Below, piece after piece: positions 41,651-50,287 of a stretch of DNA of 64,000 nucleotides; the stretch's first letter is position 1; each line of letters opens with the position of its first letter. The notes under the pieces were generated by a model. That model did no database searches. It was not told the origin of the DNA and worked only from the letters and a program-made list of their open reading frames with translations. The stretch spans positions 2,649,116-2,713,115 of the forward strand of contig NZ_JAFEJK010000001.1 in NCBI RefSeq assembly GCF_016888515.1, in the 5' to 3' direction. A program made the translations under genes and the position numbers. The stretch is from Shimia biformata. Lineage in GTDB: Bacteria; Pseudomonadota; Alphaproteobacteria; Rhodobacterales; Rhodobacteraceae.

Positions 41651-42634
41651 TCAGCCGGAATACTGCCAGGGCGATTGCACCCAGCGATAGGCCGACGGGG
41701 TGCGGTCGACAAAGCCGATGGCGGGGAAATCAAGGTGCATGCCCGCGACCTCGATCCCGTCGGTGCTGAGTTGATCCAGAAGCCGCTGGCGCGTGGCAAC
41801 CGCCGTGGCGACATCGGCGTCATAGACCACGGCCCAGCCCGGTTCGCTGAACTGCACCGCAGGCACATGCACCACGTCGCCCCAGATCAGCAATTGCCGC
41901 CCGCCCGAGGAGAGGACGAACCCGGTATGCCCCGGTGTATGCCCCGGCAGGGGCAGCGCGGCGATGCCGGGCAGGACCTCTGCCTCGCCGCTGAATTCGC
42001 GACGGCGCCCGGCATAGGGCGCCACCATGTTGCGCGACAGGGCGAAATACTGCTGGAACTGTTCCGGCAGAGAGGCAAAGACCGCGTCATCATGGGTAAA
42101 GGCCCATTCTTCGGCCGCCACCACCAGTTCGGCATTGGCGAAGGCGGGCGCGCCGTCGGCATCCAGCAGACCGCCGACGTGATCGGTGTGCAGATGCGTC
42201 ATCAGGAGTGCGTCGAAATCCTCGGGGCGGTAACCCGCCGCCGCCAGAAGCCGCTGGAACGCGCCATAGGTTTGGCCCGCAAAGCCCGGCATGCCGGTGT
42301 CAATCGCCACCAGATGCTGTGGCGTTTCCAAAATGAAGGCATTGACCGGCGTGGTGACCTGCCCCGGCACGAAGGGGTGATGCGCGGCGTCATGGGCTGC
42401 GCGGGCCGCGGCGTCTTCATACCCGATCACCATGTCGGCAGGCCCCGCGCCATAGCCATCAAGGATCGAGGTGACGGTAATGTCGCCCAGCGCATAGCGG
42501 TATATCCCCGGCACCTGCCCCGTGGGTGGGCTGGCCGGGGTCGACATGTCGTCAGCGGCGATGCCCCGTCCGGCGGTCAGCACCACCGGGGCGGCCAGAA
42601 GCGATCCAAGCGCGGTTCGGCGTGATAGTTGCAT
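41651..42634 (-). CDS. Tat-exported MBL-fold metallo-hydrolase
   Basis: This 327-residue periplasmic hydrolase has a twin-arginine signal (LSRRTALGSLL). Metal ligands are in MTHLHTDHVGG (H147, H149, D151, H152), a later GHTPGHTGFVL histidine, and an LLIWGDVVH aspartate. It has all ligands for two metals; related enzymes are lactonases or phosphodiesterases. The ATG follows AAAAGGATTGATT. It is divergent from a LysR gene with 99 bp between, so it is a likely target. It is the intact counterpart of the fragment at 73-303. Confidence 0.87.
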   Translation of the reverse strand: MQLSRRTALGSLLAAPVVLTAGRGIAADDMSTPASPPTGQVPGIYRYALGDITVTSILDGYGAGPADMVIGYEDAAARAAHDAAHHPFVPGQVTTPVNAFILETPQHLVAIDTGMPGFAGQTYGAFQRLLAAAGYRPEDFDALLMTHLHTDHVGGLLDADGAPAFANAELVVAAEEWAFTHDDAVFASLPEQFQQYFALSRNMVAPYAGRRREFSGEAEVLPGIAALPLPGHTPGHTGFVLSSGGRQLLIWGDVVHVPAVQFSEPGWAVVYDADVATAVATRQRLLDQLSTDGIEVAGMHLDFPAIGFVDRTPSAYRWVQSPWQYSG

Positions 42635-42733
42635 AATCAATCCTTTTCATTATGTGATTGCCCGCCACCAGATGCGCCTTTATTCTTTTCGCAAACAGCT
42701 TTGACTTTCCTATTCCTGACATAAGGGTTTCTT
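42635..42733. promoter_or_regulatory. Divergent promoter region between MBL and LysR genes
   Basis: This AT-rich 99-bp gap holds the ribosome sites of both divergent genes. Several T-N11-A type arrangements could bind LysR proteins, but I cannot single out one. Confidence 0.3.
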
Positions 42734-43723
42734 ATGGATCACCTCGCTTTCATGGAAAGCCTTGTCGCCGCCGTCGAAACCGGGTCGCTGACCCGCGCGG
42801 CCAAGGTGCGGCGCATCAGCCAGCCCGCGCTCAGCCAGCAGATCACCGCGCTTGAGGCGCATTACAACGCGCCCCTGTTGCGGCGCGGCCGCAACGGGGT
42901 GACGCCGACACAGGCGGGCACCGTTGTCCTGACCCACGCGCGCAGCATGCTGGCGACGCATCACCGGATGCTGGATGATCTGGCCGCGCTTGCCGATGAG
43001 GTCAAAGGCCCACTGCGCGTCACGATGAATGTCGGCCTGGCGCAGACCATGATGGGCGCGGTGCTGATGGAGGCCGCGCGGCGCTATCCCGAGTTGCAGA
43101 TCGAGCTGACGCCGGACGACGCGGTGGTCGATATCGTCGCCGAGCGCTATGATCTTGCATTGCGCGCAGGGACGATGGGGCATGAAAACACCATTGCCCG
43201 CCGGATCGGTGTGATTCACGGCGTTCTGGTGGCAACGCCGGCCTACCTCGACCGGGTTGGCCGGCCACAGACGCCGCAGGATCTGATCAAGCTGGACTAT
43301 TTCGGCTACCGCGCCGAAAACGACGCCATTGCGACCACGGTGCAACGGGACGGACAGGTGGTTCAGGCCCCGATCCGCACCACCATGGTCGCGCGCCTGC
43401 CCGACCTTGTGCTGCAGGCGCTTCAGGCCGGCGCGGGCTTTGCCAAGGCGCCGACATTCCTGATCTGGGACCGGCTGGAAACCGGCGAACTGGAACAGGT
43501 GCTGCCCGGCTGGTCGCCCGAGGACAAGGACCTGTTCCTGGTCTATCCAGAACGCACGGGCCGGGCGCGCAAGGTTGAAGCCTTTGTCGAGATCCTGCTG
43601 CCCCACCTTGCCCGCCTCAACGGGGTCTCGGTGCTGCCCAGCGCCCTGCCCCGGACAAAAGCGTCACAACCGCTTGACCACGCCTTTCGCTCTGATAGAC
43701 ACGAGGCTCAGGCGGGCCTGTAG
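42734..43723 (+). CDS. LysR-family transcription regulator reading into a tRNA gene
   Basis: This 329-residue protein has an N-terminal winged helix (MESLVAAVETGSLTRAAKV, SQPALSQQITALEAHYNAP) and an effector domain (about 90-295). It is some 30 residues longer than usual. The tail from about residue 295 (NGVSVLPSALPRTKASQPLD onward) looks non-conserved, and the stop TAG lies inside the 5' end of the downstream tRNA. It probably regulates the divergent MBL hydrolase. Confidence 0.85.
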   Translation: MDHLAFMESLVAAVETGSLTRAAKVRRISQPALSQQITALEAHYNAPLLRRGRNGVTPTQAGTVVLTHARSMLATHHRMLDDLAALADEVKGPLRVTMNVGLAQTMMGAVLMEAARRYPELQIELTPDDAVVDIVAERYDLALRAGTMGHENTIARRIGVIHGVLVATPAYLDRVGRPQTPQDLIKLDYFGYRAENDAIATTVQRDGQVVQAPIRTTMVARLPDLVLQALQAGAGFAKAPTFLIWDRLETGELEQVLPGWSPEDKDLFLVYPERTGRARKVEAFVEILLPHLARLNGVSVLPSALPRTKASQPLDHAFRSDRHEAQAGL

Positions 43724-43790
43724 CTCAATTGGTTAGAGCAGAGCGCTCATAACGCTTTGGTTGCGGGTTCAAGTCCTGCCGGGCCTACCA
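43714..43790 (+). tRNA. tRNA with CAT anticodon (Ile2 or elongator Met)
   Basis: This 77-base gene starts GGGCCTGTAGCTCAATTGG and ends with an encoded CCA. It has the T-loop GGTTCAAGTCC and anticodon loop CTCATAA. CAT can be methionine or, after lysidine modification, isoleucine (AUA). The GGGCC acceptor and GCGCTCATAACGC arm favour Ile2, but this needs a tRNA model. Confidence 0.9.
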
Positions 43791-43877
43791 CCTTCCACCA
43801 GCCTCAGGTTTGCTTCCCACCGCAACTGTGCCAGAGTCGCCGCGACTCGAGATGCCATTTGCATGACCGGAGAATTC

Positions 43878-44453
43878 ATGTCCCGTCTTTCCCATTTGCC
43901 CCCCTTTCGCCGGACCCTGCTTGCCGCCGCGCTGACCGCCCTGGCCGGGCTTGCCGCTGCGCCCGCCAACACCGAATCCCTGCCCGAGGTGCTGGTGCTG
44001 GAGGATCGGCTTGAGGTCGGCGAATACCTGGTTCTGGGCGAGGCGGAACTGGTCGCCTTCCCGACCCTGGGGACCAACTGGCGCGGACGTATTGACACCG
44101 GGGCCACGACGACATCGGTCCACGCCATCAACATCGAGGAATTCGAGCGGGACGGGCAGGACTGGGTGCGGTTCACGCTGCGCAACGAGTTGCTGGACAC
44201 CGAAGTCCCGCACGAGGCGCCGATTGCGCGGATCGTGCAGATTCGCAAACGCGGCACCGAAGACATGCAACGCCGCCCGGTGATCGAAATGACCGTGTCG
44301 ATCGGCGGAGTGCCGCGCAAGATCGAGGTCAACCTGACCGACAGGTCAAACTTCGAGTTTCCGGTGCTGATCGGGCGCAACTACCTTGACGGCATCGCGG
44401 TTGTCGACGTGTCGCGCGCCTATCTGCATGGCGCCGCAGAAAACGAGCAGTAA
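43878..44453 (+). CDS. Exported retropepsin-like protease (PF05618, RimK-associated type)
   Basis: This 191-residue protein has a signal peptide (RRTLLAAALTALAGLAAAP) and a retropepsin-like fold with active-site D73-T-G in GRIDTGATTTSVHA, plus the FEFPVLIGRNYLDG strand. Families labelled ATP-dependent zinc protease contain this domain, though the chemistry is aspartic-type. The ATG at 43878 follows GGAGAA. It is the first gene of a three-gene operon with a transglutaminase-like membrane protein and an ATP-grasp ligase. Confidence 0.82.
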   Translation: MSRLSHLPPFRRTLLAAALTALAGLAAAPANTESLPEVLVLEDRLEVGEYLVLGEAELVAFPTLGTNWRGRIDTGATTTSVHAINIEEFERDGQDWVRFTLRNELLDTEVPHEAPIARIVQIRKRGTEDMQRRPVIEMTVSIGGVPRKIEVNLTDRSNFEFPVLIGRNYLDGIAVVDVSRAYLHGAAENEQ

Positions 44454-44468
44454 TCGGGAGTCACTGAC

Positions 44469-45998
44469 ATGAGCGCAAAGCTGCAACTGAGGCTCATGGT
44501 GGCCGTCCTGCTTCTGATCGGCTTCGGGCTGACCGCCTATAAGGTCGTCGTGCTGAAATTTCCGCTGACACCGGGGGAACAGGAACAGGTCTGGACCGTG
44601 CAGGCACAGCTGCGGTTCACCGCAGACGGCCAGCCGGTCCGCGCCCAGGTCAACCTGCCTGGCATGACGCAGTCGCTCTATGTGGTGGATCAGGGCTCGG
44701 CCCCGCGCGGCTTTGGCTTCTATGTCGAACAGTCCGACGGGTTCCGCCGGGGTGTCTGGGAAGCGCGCGCGCCGCAGGGGGATGTCCGGCTCTATTACCA
44801 GGCCCGCGTCTATGCCTCGGGCGGGGTCGTGGCGAAACGCCCTGCCCCCGACGCGCTGCCGGACCCCGCGCCCTTCGCCGAAGCCGATGTCGAGGCCGCC
44901 AACGACATTCTCGAAGACGCGTTTCGCTATAGCGCCGACAACACCGGCTTTGCCCTGCGCCTGACGAACCGGGTGTTCAACGACATCACCGACCCGGCGG
45001 TCACGACCCTTGCCGGCGACAAGGCCAAGACCGCAGACCGCGCCGCGCTTGTCGTCCGCCTTTTGCAGTCGGCTGAGATCAACGCGGCCGTGGTCCGGGG
45101 TATCCGTCTTGACAAAAGTGAGCGAAAGCAATCGCTTGCCACGGTGATCGAGATCTGGGACGGCACCCGCTGGCAGGTGATCGACCCGGTGGCGGGCAGC
45201 GTCGGCATGCCCGACAATTTCCTGCCCTGGCAAACCGGGGACGAATTCCTGTTCCAGGTCGATGGCGCAAAAGACTCGTCGCTGACCTTCTCGGTGATCC
45301 GCGACCAGATCTCGTCGCGCTCGCTGGCCATCGAACAGGGGCAGTCAAAGGGCGTCGCGCTGATCAACTTCTCGCTGTTTTCGCTGCCGGTGGATGTGCA
45401 GAACACGTTTTCCATGCTGCTGCTGATCCCGATTGGCGCGCTTGTCGTCGTGGTGCTGCGTAACCTTGTCGGGCTCAAGACATCGGGCACCTTCATGCCG
45501 GTCCTGATCGCGCTGGTCTTTGTCCAGACCGAGCTGCTGACGGGCCTGATCCTGTTTGTCACCGTGGTCGGGGTCGGGCTGGTGATCCGGGGTTATCTGA
45601 CCTCGCTCAACCTGTTGTTGGTGCCACGGATCGCCGCGGTTCTGATCGTGGTGATCACGCTTTATCTGATGCTGTCGGTGATCGGCTATCGCATGGGGGT
45701 CGAGGCGGCGCTGTCGGTGACCTTCTTCCCGATGATCATCATCGCCTGGACAATCGAACGCATGTCCGTTCTGGCCGAGGAAGAGGCCATGTGGGACGTT
45801 CTGGTTCAGGGCGGCGGCAGTCTGTTAACTGCGATTCTGGCCTATCTTGCCATGACCAACCGCGAGATCGCCTATCTGACCTTCGCCTATCCCGAGCTGT
45901 TGCTGGTGGTGCTGGCGGTGATCCTTGTCATCGGCCAGTACACCGGCTTCCGGCTGTCCGAACTGCGCCGGTTCGAACCCCTGTCGCGGGGCGAGTGA
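44469..45998 (+). CDS. Inactive transglutaminase fused to seven-helix membrane domain
   Basis: This 509-residue protein has an N-terminal anchor (about 10-30) and a periplasmic domain (about 35-285) with transglutaminase topology. The Cys-His-Asp triad cannot be identified (RAALVVRLLQSAEINAAVV where the Cys helix would be). About seven helices follow (about 305-495; FSMLLLIPIGALVVVVLRNL, SGTFMPVLIALVFVQTELL). The name inactive transglutaminase fused to 7TM exists for such proteins. It ends in a TGATG overlap with the ligase gene. Confidence 0.85.
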   Translation: MSAKLQLRLMVAVLLLIGFGLTAYKVVVLKFPLTPGEQEQVWTVQAQLRFTADGQPVRAQVNLPGMTQSLYVVDQGSAPRGFGFYVEQSDGFRRGVWEARAPQGDVRLYYQARVYASGGVVAKRPAPDALPDPAPFAEADVEAANDILEDAFRYSADNTGFALRLTNRVFNDITDPAVTTLAGDKAKTADRAALVVRLLQSAEINAAVVRGIRLDKSERKQSLATVIEIWDGTRWQVIDPVAGSVGMPDNFLPWQTGDEFLFQVDGAKDSSLTFSVIRDQISSRSLAIEQGQSKGVALINFSLFSLPVDVQNTFSMLLLIPIGALVVVVLRNLVGLKTSGTFMPVLIALVFVQTELLTGLILFVTVVGVGLVIRGYLTSLNLLLVPRIAAVLIVVITLYLMLSVIGYRMGVEAALSVTFFPMIIIAWTIERMSVLAEEEAMWDVLVQGGGSLLTAILAYLAMTNREIAYLTFAYPELLLVVLAVILVIGQYTGFRLSELRRFEPLSRGE

Positions 45999-46957
45999 TG
46001 ATCCGCTTCGCATCCCCCTTTGCGCTGCGGCGGGCCGGTATCGTCGGCATGAACCGCCGCAATGTCGAACTGATCGCCCAGAACAACCCCCGCCACCTTT
46101 ACCCGCTGGTGGACAACAAGCTGATTACCAAGCGCGTGCTTGCCGAGCATGGGCTTGATGCGCCGACGCTGATCGGTGCCGTGCGGCTAACCGGGCAATT
46201 GCGCGACCTGCCTGCGTTTCTTGAACCGCACAAGCGGTTTGTCATCAAGCCGGCGCAGGGCAGCGGCGGCAAGGGCATCCTTGTGGTCGCCGGGCGCGAC
46301 GGTGAGGCCTATCTGCGGCCCTCGGGCGTTGCCTTTGGTTTTGACGAACTGGCCCGCCACGTGAACAACATCCTGTCCGGCCTGTTTTCGCTTGGTGGCA
46401 AGAACGATGTCGCCATGATCGAGGAAATGATCGACTTCGACCCGGTGTTCGAAGGCTATTCCTTCGAAGGTGTGCCGGATATCCGGGTGATCGTCTACAA
46501 GGGCTTCCCGGTGATGGCGATGACCCGGCTGTCGACCGCGGCATCGGATGGCAAGGCAAACCTGCATCAGGGGGCCGTCGGGGTTGGCCTGGATATCGCC
46601 ACGGGCCGCGCGCTGCGTGCGGTCCAGTTCGACAAACCCGTCACCACCCATCCCGACACCGGGGCCGACCTGACCCGGATCACCGTGCCCGGCTGGGACC
46701 GCCTGACCCAACTGTCGGCGCGCTGCTTTGCAGCCACCGGGCTGGGTTACATGGGGGTCGACGTGGTGCTGGACCGGCAGAAAGGGCCACAGATCCTTGA
46801 GCTGAACGCCCGTCCCGGCCTGGCGGTGCAGATCGCCAACGGACGCGGCATGCGGCCCCGGATCGACGCGGTCGAGGCCCTGCTGACCACCGGGTCCGCC
46901 CCATCCAGCCCCGATGACCGCGCGGCCTGGGCGAAAGAGCATATCGCCCCCCTCTGA
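45998..46957 (+). CDS. Alpha-L-glutamate ligase-like ATP-grasp protein
   Basis: This 319-residue cytosolic protein has an N-terminal GMNRRNVELIAQNNPRHLYP signature and the ATP-grasp core. The core shows KRFVIKPAQGSGGKGILVV as lysine and P-loop-like region, FEGVPDIRVIVYKGFPVMAM, and metal ligands in ILELNARPGL. It would add an amino acid to an unknown acceptor, like RimK. It follows the membrane protein with one base of overlap, so three products likely act together. Confidence 0.85.
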   Translation: MIRFASPFALRRAGIVGMNRRNVELIAQNNPRHLYPLVDNKLITKRVLAEHGLDAPTLIGAVRLTGQLRDLPAFLEPHKRFVIKPAQGSGGKGILVVAGRDGEAYLRPSGVAFGFDELARHVNNILSGLFSLGGKNDVAMIEEMIDFDPVFEGYSFEGVPDIRVIVYKGFPVMAMTRLSTAASDGKANLHQGAVGVGLDIATGRALRAVQFDKPVTTHPDTGADLTRITVPGWDRLTQLSARCFAATGLGYMGVDVVLDRQKGPQILELNARPGLAVQIANGRGMRPRIDAVEALLTTGSAPSSPDDRAAWAKEHIAPL

Positions 46958-47077
46958 CACCCGCCTCTTCCTGCGCTTCCCCGGTCCATCCGGGGGTTGC
47001 GGTTTGGTTGTTAACAGGTTTACCTCTCTGCAACATTCAGACCCGGGTTCATCGGGCAGATGGGAGGACATGACGCA

Positions 47078-50000
47078 ATGGGGATGCGTTTCTTTTCGGA
47101 CAAGAACAGGCCGGTGCATCTGGGCCCGTACCCGCTGGAGCGGTTGGTGCGGGGCAATCAGCCTGACCTGTCAACCGTGCCGCCGATGGCGGATCTGGAC
47201 TTTCGCCGGATGGACACGCCGCATTCGCTGGTCAATGCGATGGGTGAATACCAGGCGATGATGGACGCGATCCGCGACGGGCTGGTGAACAAGGTGCCAT
47301 CGGTCACGCCGGATAGTTTAACAGAACGCGCCAATCACTTGAAATCATTTGGCTATTTCAACGACGCGTCGATGGTCGGCATCTGCCGTCTGACCCCCGA
47401 GATGATGTTGGACACCCCGCGCCGCAACCCCGACATCGACCGTCTGGCGCATGATCTGAAGACCCGCCAAACCAAGACGCTGGCCGCCGGGATCGACATG
47501 ATCATGGCCGATCTGAAGGACTCGATGGAGGCCCCGCCGTCGGGCATCGAGGGCCATACCCACGCCATCGTCTATCTTTATGAACATCACCGCGATCCGT
47601 CGCCCACCGAACCCGGCGCGGACTGGATCATCGACGCGCAAGGCCACCGCGCCTGCCTGCGCGCCACGGAAACCGCCTGTGTCATCGGCAACTACCTGCG
47701 GCTTCTGGGGCATGGCGCGCGCAGCCATAGCCTGACATCGACCGATATCGACCTGAACAAGGCGGCGGTGGCGGCGGGGCTGGCCTGGGTCGAGAATGGC
47801 CAGCTGGTCGCGCCCTTCCTGGGCACCGGGTTCGGGGTGGCCGTTGTCACCACCTCGTTTGCCCTTGCCCCGGATATGCCGCTCTCGGCCCAACAGCCCT
47901 ATTTCCAGACCCACGGGCCGGGCTGGTGGCTGGGCAAGGGGCACGCGAAATCCGCCTTCACCCGCGACCCCTATCGCAAGCGGCGCTATGTCGACGGGGC
48001 GCACCCGTTTGAGCGGTTGAAACGGGTCGAAACGCCGACGACCTTCATCGACGAGCCCAACGTCGCCCGTGTCCCCAAACGCGCCGACATGTTCGCCCGC
48101 GCCCAGTTTGGCGACATGGGCAAGGCTAACCAGCAGAACGCCACGGGCGGCTATTACGCCCGCAAAGCGGCCCCTTCGATGGCGCAGCGCCGCGCGCTGG
48201 GGGCGTTCGTGCTGTTGCAGGATGGCGAAAGCGCCCATGGCCGCCGCCCCTCGGATGCCGAAAAGAACGCGCAGAACGTCAAGGCGGCCAGCTATTTCCT
48301 TGGCATTGACGCCGTGGGCATTTCGCGTTGCCCGGACTGGGCCTGGTATTCCCATGACGCCACCGGTAACCCGATCGACCCGCCCCATGATCAGGCGATC
48401 TCGATGATCGTGGATCAGGGGTACGAGACCATGGAAGGCGCCAGCGGGGACGACTGGATCAGCGTCGCCCAATCCATGCGCGCCTATCTGAGATTCTCGC
48501 TTCTGGGTGGAGTTATTGCCAAGCAAATCAGGAACTTGGGATACAAAGCTAAAGCGCATTCCGTAATGGATGGAGAGGTCCTGCAACCGCCCCTGTTGCT
48601 GCTTTCCGGCCTTGGGGAAGTCAGCCGCATCGGCGAGGTCATCCTGAACCCCTACCTTGGCCCGCGCCTCAAATCCGGTGTCGTCACCACCGACATGCCG
48701 ATGGCCCATGACAGGCCGATTGATTTCGGTCTGCAGAACTTCTGCGAGAACTGCAACAAATGCGCCCGCGAATGCCCCTCGGGGGCGATCACGGCGGGTC
48801 CGAAGCTGATGTTCAACGGCTATGAGATCTGGAAATCCGACAGCCAGAAATGCGCCACCTATCGCATTGGCACCCTTGGCGGCGCGATGTGCGGGCGCTG
48901 TATGAAGACCTGCCCGTGGAACCTGGAGGGGCTCTTTGCCGAAGCGCCCTTCCGCTGGGCGGCGTCGCATATCCCCGCAGCCGCGCCGATGCTGGCGAAA
49001 CTTGACGACAAGGTCGGCAACGGCGGGCTGAACCCGGTCAAGAAATGGTGGTGGGACCTGGAGTTGCAGCCCGAGGGCAATTACGAGCCCACGGAACATC
49101 CCGTGAATGAACGCGGACTGCAACCCGATCTGGACCTGAAATACGAGGATCAGACTCTGGCCGTCTATCCCGCCCCGCTGGCGCCGCACCCGTGGCCCTA
49201 TCCCTTCCCGATGGACCGCGAAAAGGGGATCGAGGCATATCAGGCGATGATTACTGCCGAGGAATACAAGCTGCGGCTGGATCGCGGAGAACGCGGCCAT
49301 ATCCATGAATACAAGCTGCCCGGCGACGCGCCGGTGGTGCAGGTGGTGATTTCCAGGGCCGAGAAAATGACCGCCGACGTCACCAAGTACGAGTTCCGCA
49401 CCCCGGACGGCAGCCCCCTGCCCGCGTGGACCGCTGGCGCACATCTCGACATCGTGGTCGCGCCGGAATTCCTGCGGCAATATTCCATGTCGGGCGACCC
49501 GGCGGACCGGTCAAAATACCAGATCGGCGTGCTGCGCGAGGATCAGGGGCGCGGCGGATCGAAGCTGATGCACCGGATTTTCAACGAGGGCCGGCGGATC
49601 TTTATCTCGAAGCCGATCAACCATTTCGAACTGGACGAGAGCGCGACCAAAACCTTCCTGATGGGCGGCGGCATCGGCATCACCCCGATGATCGCCTTTG
49701 CCCACCGTCTGCACGCTTTGGGCCATGAATTCGAACTGCACTATTCCGCCAGCCGCAAGGACGGCGCGGGGTTCCTTGACGATCTGGCGGCGATGCCGTG
49801 GGCGGATCGCGTGCATCTGCATTTCTCGGATCAGGGCAGCCGCGCCGATCTGGATCAGGTGTTGACCGGCTATCAACCCGGCTGGCATGTCTATACCTGC
49901 GGGCCGGATCGCTACATGGACGGGGTAATTGCGGCGGCCGAACGGCAGGGTTTCCCGGACGAGGCCCGCCACCTTGAGTATTTCAGCGTCCCCGAGACCC

Positions 50001-50278
50001 CTGACTGGGTCAACCACGACTTTACCATCCGCCTGAAGGATGGCCGGGAACTTATTGTTCCAAAGGATAAAACCGCGACTGATGTTCTTGGCGAAAACGG
50101 CATCCACGTCGATGTGAAATGCTCCGATGGCATCTGCGGCGTCTGCAAATGCGGGCTGGTGTCGGGCGACGTCGAACACCGCGATTTTGTCCTGTCCAAG
50201 GCGCAGCGGGAAACGTCGATCATCCTGTGCCAAAGCCGGGCCGCAGAAAAAGACGGGGTGATCGAGATCGACCTATAG
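47078..50278 (+). CDS. Soluble reductive dehalogenase fused to its own reductase (BhbA/NpRdhA-like)
   Basis: This 1066-residue protein has a cobalamin-dependent reductive dehalogenase part (about 1-680). Its two 4Fe-4S motifs are CENCNKCARECP (C556, C559, C562, C566) and C592-x12-C605-x2-C608-x3-C612. An FAD/FMN-NAD(P)H reductase follows (about 760-970; FLRQYSMSGDP, GGGIGITPMIAFAHRL, YTCGPDRYM). The C-terminal plant-type 2Fe-2S domain shows CSDGICGVCKCG. There is no Tat signal, so unlike respiratory RdhA it works in the cytoplasm and can take electrons from NAD(P)H. Removal of halogen from halophenols is the expected reaction. The start at 47078 follows GGAGGA. Confidence 0.88.
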   Translation: MGMRFFSDKNRPVHLGPYPLERLVRGNQPDLSTVPPMADLDFRRMDTPHSLVNAMGEYQAMMDAIRDGLVNKVPSVTPDSLTERANHLKSFGYFNDASMVGICRLTPEMMLDTPRRNPDIDRLAHDLKTRQTKTLAAGIDMIMADLKDSMEAPPSGIEGHTHAIVYLYEHHRDPSPTEPGADWIIDAQGHRACLRATETACVIGNYLRLLGHGARSHSLTSTDIDLNKAAVAAGLAWVENGQLVAPFLGTGFGVAVVTTSFALAPDMPLSAQQPYFQTHGPGWWLGKGHAKSAFTRDPYRKRRYVDGAHPFERLKRVETPTTFIDEPNVARVPKRADMFARAQFGDMGKANQQNATGGYYARKAAPSMAQRRALGAFVLLQDGESAHGRRPSDAEKNAQNVKAASYFLGIDAVGISRCPDWAWYSHDATGNPIDPPHDQAISMIVDQGYETMEGASGDDWISVAQSMRAYLRFSLLGGVIAKQIRNLGYKAKAHSVMDGEVLQPPLLLLSGLGEVSRIGEVILNPYLGPRLKSGVVTTDMPMAHDRPIDFGLQNFCENCNKCARECPSGAITAGPKLMFNGYEIWKSDSQKCATYRIGTLGGAMCGRCMKTCPWNLEGLFAEAPFRWAASHIPAAAPMLAKLDDKVGNGGLNPVKKWWWDLELQPEGNYEPTEHPVNERGLQPDLDLKYEDQTLAVYPAPLAPHPWPYPFPMDREKGIEAYQAMITAEEYKLRLDRGERGHIHEYKLPGDAPVVQVVISRAEKMTADVTKYEFRTPDGSPLPAWTAGAHLDIVVAPEFLRQYSMSGDPADRSKYQIGVLREDQGRGGSKLMHRIFNEGRRIFISKPINHFELDESATKTFLMGGGIGITPMIAFAHRLHALGHEFELHYSASRKDGAGFLDDLAAMPWADRVHLHFSDQGSRADLDQVLTGYQPGWHVYTCGPDRYMDGVIAAAERQGFPDEARHLEYFSVPETPDWVNHDFTIRLKDGRELIVPKDKTATDVLGENGIHVDVKCSDGICGVCKCGLVSGDVEHRDFVLSKAQRETSIILCQSRAAEKDGVIEIDL

Positions 50279-50287
50279 GGCCAGGAC

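Noticed and set aside
44469-45998. Active transglutaminase
   Set aside because: The Cys-His-Asp triad could not be found in the periplasmic domain, so an enzymatic label is not supported.
47345-49480. 711-codon minus-strand open frame
   Set aside because: It lies wholly opposite the reductive dehalogenase, whose domains are intact. It has no recognisable motif.
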